Source: Aquificaceae bacterium (GTDB taxonomy: Bacteria; Aquificota; Aquificia; Aquificales; Aquificaceae). From it: a stretch of 5,512 nt of DNA. Under the pieces are notes generated by a model. The model was not told where the DNA came from. It ran no database searches and saw nothing but the letters and a program-made list of their open reading frames with translations. Location: assembly GCA_015487835.1 (NCBI GenBank), contig WFOY01000134.1:1-5512 (forward strand). Direction: 5' to 3'. The position numbers were made by a program, and so were the translations under genes. Shown here piece by piece: positions 1 through 5,512 of this stretch; the stretch's first letter is position 1, and each line of letters opens with the position of its first letter.

Positions 1-1668
1 ATCGAGAACAGCGTCTGGAGGTCGTTCTGTGAGAAGAAGCTTGAGGTAATCGTAACCGACCAAACGAGACACCTCTACATGATCTACCGAAACGAAAAAG
101 GAGAGTTCGACCTCCTGATCTTCGTGTCTTCTGAGAAGCACCCTCCGGATTACTCCCTCATAAAGAGGTACGAACCCTGGATAAGGGAGGTCTTCGAGAC
201 CAAAAAAGACCTGGTCCTGAAGAGGGAAAACTACGTAAGCCTCCTAAAGCCTGTCTTGGACAACGGAGAGGTCGTGATCGTGATCGGTGCCGACTTCTCA
301 CCGGCACGTTTTCTGGAGGTGGAGAGGTCCATAAACCTAATGAGGAACCTGGTCGGCGGCAGCGCCCTCATAATAACGATCCTCCTGCTGATCCTCGTGC
401 TGCTCGCTGTAAGGTCAGGTTTTATAGAGAGGAGGATCTTCGTGGACCCCCTCACCGGGGTTTACAACAGGAACCTCCTCTCCAGGATCTACGAGTTCAT
501 AGACGTCCAGGACTACAGCCTGGTCCTCGTGGATGTGGACAACTTCAAGATCATAAACGACACCTACGGTCACGACGTGGGTGACCGGGTGCTGAGAGCC
601 ATAGCTGGCAGGATGCAGAACCTTGTGAAGAAGGACAGGGACCTAATCATAAGGTACGGAGGTGAGGAGTTCCTGATATTCGTAAAACGGGACGGCAACA
701 GGGACAGACCTGTTCTTGTGGCCGAGAGGATAAGGAAGGCGATCCAGTCAAACCCTGTGGTCGTGAACGGGGGACCGATAAGGGTTTCCGTCTCCGTAGG
801 TGTGCTCATTGATGTTTCAGAGGAGAGGAGCTTGGAGGAGGCCATAAGGAAGGCGGACATGGCCCTCTACGCAGCCAAGAGGGCCGGGAAGAACAGGGTC
901 GAGGTCTTCAGGGAGGACGTTGAGACTACCTACGTTATACCCTTCTGGCAGGCCAGGGACGCTGTAGAGAGAGGTGACGTAGAGTTCCTCTACCAGCCCA
1001 TATACGACCTCAACACGGGAGAGATCCTTATGCTCGAAACCTTAGTAAGACTCAGGGGACCGGACGGTGACCTGATCACCCCCGACAGGTTCATACCCAC
1101 CCTCAAGGGCACGGACGCCTACATAAGCCTAACCAAGCTGATCGTGTTCAGGAACACCGAGATACTCTCCAAGTACCCTGACCTTCACCTTAGCCTGAAC
1201 GTGGAGGCCACCCACCTCTCCGACGAGGACATGATCGAGTTCATCCTCCAGAGCGTGGAGGACAGATGTGAGGGACGCATATGCTTGGAGATAGTTGAGT
1301 ACGAAGCCTTGGACCGGATCGCAGGTCAGAGGGTAACCCTGAACCTTAACCGTCTTAAGGAGTCAGGCGTTTGCCTCATGATAGACGACTTCGGGATAGG
1401 AAACGTAAACCTGATCAGGATGGCCCACGCAGAAGTTGACTACGTCAAGATAGCGGGCGATCTGATAGAGGGCACCACCAGGGAAAGGGTAAGTGTTCTC
1501 TGCAAGGGCATCGTGGAGTTCTGTCAGGAGATCGGGGTCCAGGTCATAGCCGAGAGCATATCCTCAGAGGAGGTCCTCAGAACCGTGAAGGAGATAGGGA
1601 TAAGGTACGGCCAGGGCTACCACCTATCCGAACCAAGACCACTGGAATATTTCCTGCCCAGTCCTTAA
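1..1668 (+). CDS. Membrane-bound GGDEF-EAL cyclic-di-GMP signalling protein, 5' end missing
   Basis: The frame is open from base 1, so the gene begins upstream; the first visible ATG (base 79) is internal, and residue numbers here count from that Met. Residues 1-90 lack hydrophobic runs and are probably the end of an extracytoplasmic sensor region. One membrane helix follows (about 92-112). The GGDEF domain (about 120-277) has DPLTG, a VDVDNFK metal-binding segment (D152, D154) and an intact RYGGEEF active site (192-198), so diguanylate cyclase activity, making c-di-GMP from two GTP, is plausible. Its inhibitory site reads KDRD where RxxD is usual. The EAL domain (about 290-525) keeps the expected E320, N374, E404, E407, D436, D437, K457, E492 and Q512. 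However, EAL reads ETL, the DDFGTGYSSL loop reads [10 protein letters not shown], and AEGVE reads AESIS. Hydrolysis of c-di-GMP is therefore uncertain; the domain may be weak, regulatory or ligand-binding. The protein ends 29 bp before ilvD. Domain identity is very secure; net activity is not. Confidence 0.96.
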   Translation: MENSVWRSFCEKKLEVIVTDQTRHLYMIYRNEKGEFDLLIFVSSEKHPPDYSLIKRYEPWIREVFETKKDLVLKRENYVSLLKPVLDNGEVVIVIGADFSPARFLEVERSINLMRNLVGGSALIITILLLILVLLAVRSGFIERRIFVDPLTGVYNRNLLSRIYEFIDVQDYSLVLVDVDNFKIINDTYGHDVGDRVLRAIAGRMQNLVKKDRDLIIRYGGEEFLIFVKRDGNRDRPVLVAERIRKAIQSNPVVVNGGPIRVSVSVGVLIDVSEERSLEEAIRKADMALYAAKRAGKNRVEVFREDVETTYVIPFWQARDAVERGDVEFLYQPIYDLNTGEILMLETLVRLRGPDGDLITPDRFIPTLKGTDAYISLTKLIVFRNTEILSKYPDLHLSLNVEATHLSDEDMIEFILQSVEDRCEGRICLEIVEYEALDRIAGQRVTLNLNRLKESGVCLMIDDFGIGNVNLIRMAHAEVDYVKIAGDLIEGTTRERVSVLCKGIVEFCQEIGVQVIAESISSEEVLRTVKEIGIRYGQGYHLSEPRPLEYFLPSP

Positions 1669-1686
1669 GATCTATTTATCCAGCTC

Positions 1687-1693
1687 GGAGGTG
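1687..1693 (+). promoter_or_regulatory. Ribosome binding site of ilvD
   Basis: GGAGGTG is a near-perfect Shine-Dalgarno sequence with six bases between GGAGG and the ATG at 1698. It fixes the ilvD start and lies in the 29-bp gap after the GGDEF-EAL stop codon. The rest of the gap is AT-rich (ATCTATTTATC) but shows no convincing paired -35/-10 boxes and no terminator hairpin. ilvD is therefore probably co-transcribed with the upstream gene. Confidence 0.85.
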
Positions 1694-1697
1694 TGGT

Positions 1698-3365
1698 ATG
1701 GGATTCAGGAGCGATGTCATAAAGAGAGGTGTTGAGCGTGCACCCCACAGGGCCTTACTCAGGGCCTGCGGCCTCTCGGAGGAGGACTTCGACAAGCCCT
1801 TCATAGGCATAGCCAACTCGTACATAGACATAATTCCGGGACACGTCCACCTAAGGGAGTTCGTCCAGCCTATCAAGGAGGCCGTGAGGGAGGCAGGAGG
1901 CGTACCCATAGAGTTCAACGTCATAGGCGTGGACGACGGCATAGCCATGGGACACTACGGGATGCACTACTCCCTACCCTCGAGGGAGCTGATAGCGGAT
2001 TCAATAGAAACTGTGGTCAACGCCCACCAGCTCGACGCTCTCATATGTGTCCCCAACTGCGACAAGATAGTTCCCGGCATGCTAATGGGGGCATTGAGGG
2101 TGAACGTTCCCACCATCTTCATAAGCGGAGGTCCCATGCTCGCAGGGGAGGTGAACGGGAGAAAGGTAGACCTTATATCCGTCTTCGAGGGCATAGGGCA
2201 GCTAAAGGCAGGGAAGATAACGGAGAGGGACCTCAAAGTGATAGAGCAGAACGCCTGTCCCACCTGCGGTAGCTGTGCTGGGATGTTCACAGCTAACTCT
2301 ATGAACTGCCTCACCGAGATCCTCGGGCTTGGACTACCGGGGAACGGGACTATCCTCGCCGTGGACCCCCGCAGGGAGATCCTGGCAAGGGAGGCTGGTA
2401 GGAGAATAATGGACCTCCTGAAGGAGGACGTGAGACCGAGGGACATAGTCACCGAGGAGGCCATAGAGGACGCCTTCACCGTGGACATAGCCATGGGAGG
2501 ATCTACCAACACCATCCTCCACCTCCTTGCGATAGCGAGGGAGGCCGGCATAGATTTCGACCTCGCCAAGATAAACGAGATCTCCAAGAGAACCCCTACC
2601 CTGTGTAAGATCGCACCGGCCTCCCACTACCACATAGAGGACCTGGACAGGGTAGGGGGCATGCCCGTGATAGTTAAGGAACTCTTAAAACTCGGCCTCC
2701 TCCACGGAGACAGGAGAACTGTCAGCGGAAAGACCTTGGAGGAGATAGCCAAGGAGTCTCCGGACCCCGACGGCGAGGTGGTGAGAACCGCTGAAAACCC
2801 CTACTCCAGGGACGGAGGCATAGCGATCCTCTTCGGGAACCTCGCCCCCGAGGGTGCGGTGGTCAAGACCGCCGGCGTCGTCGAGAGCATGCTGAGGTTC
2901 AAAGGGAAGGCCGTCTGCTTCGACTCCGAGGAGGAGGCAGTGGACGCCATCCTGGGAGGCAGGGTAAAGCCCGGTCACGTTGTCGTCATAAGGTACGAAG
3001 GACCAAAAGGTGGACCCGGTATGAGGGAGATGCTCTCCCCAACCTCCGCCATAATGGGCATGGGCCTCGGTGACAAGGTGGCCCTCATAACCGACGGGAG
3101 GTTCTCAGGTGGAACGAGGGGTGCCTGCGTGGGCCACGTCTCTCCTGAGGCTGCCTCCGGAGGACCCATAGGCGTAGTTAGGGACGGGGACGAGATACTT
3201 ATAGACATACCTGCGAGAAAACTCGAACTTCTAATACCGGAGAGCGATCTGAGGGAGAGACTCAGGAACTTCAAGCCCAAACAGAAGGACATACCGAGCT
3301 CCTGGCTGAGGAGGTACGTCAAGCTGGTTACGGACGCTTCGAAGGGGGCCGTGCTCTCCGCCTGA
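1698..3365 (+). CDS. ilvD: Dihydroxy-acid dehydratase
   Basis: IlvD dehydrates 2,3-dihydroxy-3-methylbutanoate (and the 3-methylpentanoate analogue) to the 2-keto acids that precede valine/leucine and isoleucine, in the cytoplasm. The 555-residue length is normal for the family. Signatures are CDK at 121-123 followed by PGMLMG, the cysteine cluster ACPTCGSC (C187, C190, C193) with GMFTANSMN, the GGSTN motif (268-271 region), GGPGMREM at 438-445 and RFSGGTRG at 468-475. By family knowledge, D80, D122 and K123 (carbamylated) bind Mg, C121 and C193 are cluster ligands, and S470 is the catalytic serine. The early segment reads PGHVHL (47-52), as in E. coli IlvD, rather than the PCN form of enzymes whose extra cysteine there binds a [2Fe-2S] cluster. 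I infer an oxygen-sensitive [4Fe-4S] type. The start has a strong ribosome binding site at 1687-1693. The stop overlaps the next gene by one base. No other branched-chain gene is visible in the window. Confidence 0.98.
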   Translation: MGFRSDVIKRGVERAPHRALLRACGLSEEDFDKPFIGIANSYIDIIPGHVHLREFVQPIKEAVREAGGVPIEFNVIGVDDGIAMGHYGMHYSLPSRELIADSIETVVNAHQLDALICVPNCDKIVPGMLMGALRVNVPTIFISGGPMLAGEVNGRKVDLISVFEGIGQLKAGKITERDLKVIEQNACPTCGSCAGMFTANSMNCLTEILGLGLPGNGTILAVDPRREILAREAGRRIMDLLKEDVRPRDIVTEEAIEDAFTVDIAMGGSTNTILHLLAIAREAGIDFDLAKINEISKRTPTLCKIAPASHYHIEDLDRVGGMPVIVKELLKLGLLHGDRRTVSGKTLEEIAKESPDPDGEVVRTAENPYSRDGGIAILFGNLAPEGAVVKTAGVVESMLRFKGKAVCFDSEEEAVDAILGGRVKPGHVVVIRYEGPKGGPGMREMLSPTSAIMGMGLGDKVALITDGRFSGGTRGACVGHVSPEAASGGPIGVVRDGDEILIDIPARKLELLIPESDLRERLRNFKPKQKDIPSSWLRRYVKLVTDASKGAVLSA

Positions 3366-4465
3366 TGGTCCTCTTCCTCTTCGCCTTCTTTACCCTTTAT
3401 TCTCTACTTCACCTTTACCTTTACAGGAAGCTGGTGGCTGGCCTGGCCTTGGGTCTTTGGGGAAAGACAGCCCTTGTAATTTTCCTCGCCTTTATGGTCC
3501 TCTCGCCGGTCCTTTGGAGGACCCTCGACAGGGAAGGATTCCACACCCTGAGCTACTGGGTGGCCTTCTTGAGCCTGTTCTGGATGGGTTTTGTTATCTA
3601 CTTCTTCATAGCAAGCCTCGTGCTGGACCTCATGGGCAGGGTGAGACCTGTAGAGCCTAAAAGGTCTTTGAAGCTAACCCTCTTCGCCTCTCTTGCACTC
3701 AGTATATACAGCCATATTGAGACCTACTGGCTTCAGATATACAGGTTTAGTATCAGCACACCTAAGCTACCTGAGGGTAAGAACTTAAAGATACTCCACA
3801 TATCCGACCTACATCTTGGGCCGATCATGGGTGAGGACAGGGTAAAGATGGTCCTCGACGTTTACAGAGAGGAAAACCCCGATATGGTGGTGGCCACGGG
3901 AGATATGGTGGACGGCAACATGCGGGGTAAGGAGGACCTCGCTGCCCTCCTCTCCTCCATGAAGCCTCCCTTGGGGAAGTTCGCCGTGTTGGGTAACCAT
4001 GAGTTCTACAGGGGTGTGGACCAGGCGGTCCGCTTCCTCGAGAGGGCCGGTTTTAGGGTCTTAAGATGCGAATGGCTAAAGGTGGGGGACCACCTCATCG
4101 TTGCAGGTGTGGACTACCCTGCCGGCAGAAACGCCTGCTCCGACGAGTCAAAGGCCCTTAAGGGTGTGGACACCTCACGCTTCGTGATACTCCTGAAGCA
4201 CAAACCCTCTGTGAGTGATGAAGCCTTACCGTATATAGACCTTCAGCTGTCTGGCCACTCCCACGGAGGGGTCCTCTTCTTCATAGGTTACACAGTTCTC
4301 AGGCTGATCTACGAAACCGACAGAGGTATGAAGGAGCTGGCCCCTGGCAAGTTCATAGTGGTGAGCAAAGGAGTGGGAACGGGTGGACCTCCTATGAGAC
4401 TACTCTCTCCTCCGGACGTGGTGATCATCGATCTTTTCTGTAGAGGATCGTGTAAACAACGGTAA
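3365..4465 (+). CDS. Integral-membrane metallophosphoesterase (YkuE/YaeI-like)
   Basis: The 366-residue protein has an N-terminal membrane part with about four helices (roughly 2-20, 34-51, 63-88 and 102-120). A calcineurin-like phosphoesterase domain follows from about residue 140. Its dinuclear-metal motifs are in order: SDLHLG (D148, H150), GDMVDGN (D180), GNHEFY (N211, H212), KHKP (H279) and SGHSHGG (H298, H300). All expected metal ligands are present, so an active Mn/Fe-type hydrolase is likely. The substrate cannot be read from sequence. Relatives include YkuE and YaeI, and chlamydial LpxG, which hydrolyses UDP-2,3-diacylglucosamine in lipid A synthesis, so a membrane lipid or lipid-linked substrate is a reasonable guess only. 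The ATG overlaps the ilvD stop (TGATG) with no good Shine-Dalgarno close by, which implies translational coupling. The first membrane helix begins immediately after this Met, supporting the start. The last 41 bp overlap the - strand gene at 4425-4616. Confidence 0.92.
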   Translation: MVLFLFAFFTLYSLLHLYLYRKLVAGLALGLWGKTALVIFLAFMVLSPVLWRTLDREGFHTLSYWVAFLSLFWMGFVIYFFIASLVLDLMGRVRPVEPKRSLKLTLFASLALSIYSHIETYWLQIYRFSISTPKLPEGKNLKILHISDLHLGPIMGEDRVKMVLDVYREENPDMVVATGDMVDGNMRGKEDLAALLSSMKPPLGKFAVLGNHEFYRGVDQAVRFLERAGFRVLRCEWLKVGDHLIVAGVDYPAGRNACSDESKALKGVDTSRFVILLKHKPSVSDEALPYIDLQLSGHSHGGVLFFIGYTVLRLIYETDRGMKELAPGKFIVVSKGVGTGGPPMRLLSPPDVVIIDLFCRGSCKQR

Positions 4466-4616
4466 AACCGTCTATGCCGTGCTCCCTGGCGTGGGTTACC
4501 TTCACGTCCACTATCTCCGCCCCCTCCTCTTGGAGAGCGGTGAGCACCTCGTTCAGCCTGTCGGTTATCTCGGCCGTCGTTCCCTCTATGTCGACCACAA
4601 GCACCTTAAGACCCAT
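4425..4616 (-). CDS. Small conserved-looking protein of unknown function (63 aa)
   Basis: The peptide starts MGLKVLVVDIEG and has a predicted beta-alpha-beta-beta order: strand 2-10, helix about 14-31 (AEITDRLNEVLTALQEEG), strand 33-42 (EIVDVKVTHA) and strand 50-60 (GFTVVYTILY). This regular amphipathic pattern, with Glu/Asp/Val-rich composition, is typical of a real small protein and unlike the Ser/Pro-rich opposite-strand frame. The length and the strand-helix-IVDVK-YTILY layout vaguely recall the Cse60 family (DUF2758), but that is a weak resemblance and I do not assign it. The ATG at 4616 is preceded directly by GGGG, too close for a normal Shine-Dalgarno. The frame also opens at a TTG (4649), which would overlap the divergent channel gene by 7 bp. 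I prefer the ATG. The 3' end overlaps the phosphoesterase gene tail to tail by 41 bp. No signal peptide or membrane helix is seen, so it is probably cytoplasmic. Confidence 0.72.
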   Translation of the reverse strand: MGLKVLVVDIEGTTAEITDRLNEVLTALQEEGAEIVDVKVTHAREHGIDGFTVVYTILYRKDR

Positions 4617-4642
4617 CCCCGTTATTTTATCATTTAAGGTAG
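4617..4642. promoter_or_regulatory. Short AT-rich divergent intergenic gap
   Basis: Only 26 bp separate the start of the - strand small gene from the start of the potassium channel, and about 20 of them are A or T in an otherwise GC-rich window. On the - strand, TGATAAAAT (4624-4632) resembles an extended -10 box and would give a very short or leaderless transcript of the small gene. No properly spaced -35 partner was found (TTGGCA at 4644-4649 is only 14 bases away). For the + strand gene, no convincing promoter pair is visible. Any promoters must extend into the opposing coding sequences. Confidence 0.3.
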
Positions 4643-5512
4643 ATGCCAAGGATAAAGGTGAGGATAAAGCGAAGGTTAAGAAAGAGAGAACCCAAGCTTG
4701 TAGAGGTCTATCAGAGAAGGCTCATAGAGGCCCTCAAAGAACTCAGGATCCCCCTCTTCATGCTCCACTTCTCGATAACTGTCGGGACGATAGGCTACAT
4801 GATACTTTCGGGGGGGGACTTCATAAACTCCTTCTACATGACCATAATAACCATAGGGACCATAGGGTACGGTGAGATAGTGGAGGGGAGCGATACACCC
4901 GTAGGTAGGGTCTTCACCTCCTTCTTGGCACTCATGGGAATAGGGACCTTCATGACCTCAGTTACCGTAATAATCAGGATCTTCTTCAAGGAGAATATAA
5001 TTAACCTCTACAGGGCTATAAAGATGCTGAGGGAGATAGAAAACCTAAAAGACCACTACATAATATGCGGTTACGACAAGACCTCCGCCTGGCTCGCCCA
5101 GACCCTCAGAAAGAGAGGAATAGAGTTCGTCGTCATAGAGAGCAGAGAGGAAGCTATGAAATACCTTCAGGAACACAACATAAAATACTTCATAATTGAA
5201 GAGCCTTACAAAAGACCCGTTCTCCTCTCGGCAGGTATAAAGAACGCAAAAGGTATGGTCGTGAACCTCGGGAACGACGCCCTCAACATAGCTGTTATAG
5301 CGACAGCGAGGCTCATAAGACCCTCAAAGGAGGAGTTCTACATATACTCCTTCGCCTCGACGGACGGAACAGCCCAGAAGCTCGAAGAGCTCGGAGCAAA
5401 CAGGGCCCTCGTCCCAGACAAGCTCCTGGCGACGAGGCTCGCAGCCCATATATTCCACACAGGATCCGCTTTTATATCCGACCTCTTCGACAGGATAGCC
5501 TTCGGCGAGGAG
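4643..5512 (+). CDS. Two-TM potassium channel with RCK (TrkA-N) domain, 3' end missing
   Basis: The frame runs from ATG 4643 for 290 codons to the window edge without a stop. Domains in order are a basic cytoplasmic N-terminus (1-36), TM1 (about 37-55), a pore helix (60-72), the selectivity filter TIGYGE (73-78), TM2 (about 87-113, with GIGTF like the MthK inner helix and its gating glycine), a linker, and a Rossmann-type RCK domain from 138 (HYIICGY). One subunit would tetramerise into a K+-selective channel gated by the cytoplasmic ring. In place of the GxGxxG dinucleotide motif it has CGYDKT, comparable to CGWSES in MthK, so NAD binding is unlikely. Aligned by eye with MthK, calcium ligands D184, E210 and E212 become N208, F237 and S239. 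The gating ligand is thus unknown. An alternative start is GTG at 4658, which has a better Shine-Dalgarno (AAGGA, 4648-4652) than the ATG (AAGG, 4636-4639, three bases away). The C-terminal RCK lobe lies outside the window. Confidence 0.93.
   Translation, partial: MPRIKVRIKRRLRKREPKLVEVYQRRLIEALKELRIPLFMLHFSITVGTIGYMILSGGDFINSFYMTIITIGTIGYGEIVEGSDTPVGRVFTSFLALMGIGTFMTSVTVIIRIFFKENIINLYRAIKMLREIENLKDHYIICGYDKTSAWLAQTLRKRGIEFVVIESREEAMKYLQEHNIKYFIIEEPYKRPVLLSAGIKNAKGMVVNLGNDALNIAVIATARLIRPSKEEFYIYSFASTDGTAQKLEELGANRALVPDKLLATRLAAHIFHTGSAFISDLFDRIAFGEE
4810..4817 (+). repeat. G8 homopolymer tract inside the channel gene
   Basis: Eight consecutive G bases cover the end of a Ser codon, two Gly codons and the first base of an Asp codon (Ser-Gly-Gly-Asp, residues 56-59), in the loop between TM1 and the pore helix. 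The reading frame is intact on both sides, so the tract is in the ON length in this sequence. A slip of one base would truncate the protein before the pore. Confidence 0.9.
4850..4867 (+). repeat. Perfect 9-bp tandem repeat at the channel selectivity filter
   Basis: ACCATAGGG occurs twice in succession, encoding Thr-Ile-Gly-Thr-Ile-Gly; the second copy supplies the first three residues of the TIGYG filter. The aligned MthK stretch reads TIATVGYG, so the length is normal for the family and the repeat probably reflects codon choice rather than an insertion. Confidence 0.85.

Noticed and set aside
1669..1697. Possible terminator or promoter between the GGDEF-EAL gene and ilvD
   Set aside because: The 29 bp contain no stable inverted repeat with a T run, and the AT-rich stretch has no correctly spaced -35 box; only the ribosome binding site is supported.
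1967..2587. 206-codon - strand frame inside ilvD
   Set aside because: The frame is antisense to a strongly conserved ilvD region, has no recognisable domain and is rich in Ser/Pro/Met; it arises from the codon bias of ilvD.
3368..3425. Long pyrimidine-rich run at the start of the phosphoesterase gene, a possible Rho loading site
   Set aside because: The run is fully explained by Leu, Phe, Ser and Thr codons (CTC, TTC, TCT, ACC) of the first membrane helix, and it lies inside a coding region that must be transcribed.
4474..4875. 133-codon + strand frame starting opposite the small gene
   Set aside because: It lies antisense to the small gene and then out of frame with the channel. Its Ser/Thr/Pro-rich then His/Arg-rich composition is typical of a shadow, while the channel frame at 4643 has clear domains.
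1..5512. A dedicated signalling or defence system spanning the window
   Set aside because: The c-di-GMP protein, IlvD, phosphoesterase, small protein and K+ channel are housekeeping or regulatory families with no shared pathway. No nuclease, toxin, transposase, integrase or repeat array accompanies them.

Overview
The window looks like ordinary chromosome from a thermophilic bacterium, most likely an Aquificota lineage. The pointers are heavy use of ATA for isoleucine and AGG/AGA for arginine, charged proteins rich in Glu and Lys, very tight gene packing, and a dihydroxy-acid dehydratase whose sequence matches my memory of Aquifex-type IlvD. The taxonomic call is inference; no rRNA or tRNA is present to confirm it.

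Layout: five protein-coding genes fill nearly every base. Three genes on the + strand run head to tail. The first is the 3' part of a membrane-bound GGDEF-EAL (cyclic-di-GMP) protein, which enters from the left edge (1-1668). After a 29-bp gap comes ilvD, dihydroxy-acid dehydratase (1698-3365). A four-helix membrane metallophosphoesterase (3365-4465) starts on the last base of the ilvD stop codon. A 63-codon conserved-looking small gene lies on the - strand (4425-4616) and overlaps the phosphoesterase tail to tail by 41 bp. Only 26 bp beyond its start, a two-TM potassium channel with a cytoplasmic RCK domain begins on the + strand (4643) and runs off the right edge with no stop codon.

How the genes fit together: ilvD catalyses a step of isoleucine/valine synthesis. 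The gene before it belongs to second-messenger signalling and the gene after it is an integral-membrane phosphohydrolase. The arrangement looks like a compact operon of functionally unrelated genes, as is common in Aquificota, rather than a dedicated pathway cluster. The potassium channel and the small - strand gene form a separate divergent pair with almost no promoter space.

I did not find a mobile element, CRISPR array, RNA gene or convincing new multi-gene system. The points most worth a second look are the EAL domain with altered signature motifs, the MthK-like channel in which all three remembered calcium ligands are replaced, the G8 tract early in that channel gene, and the unidentified small gene squeezed between two neighbours.
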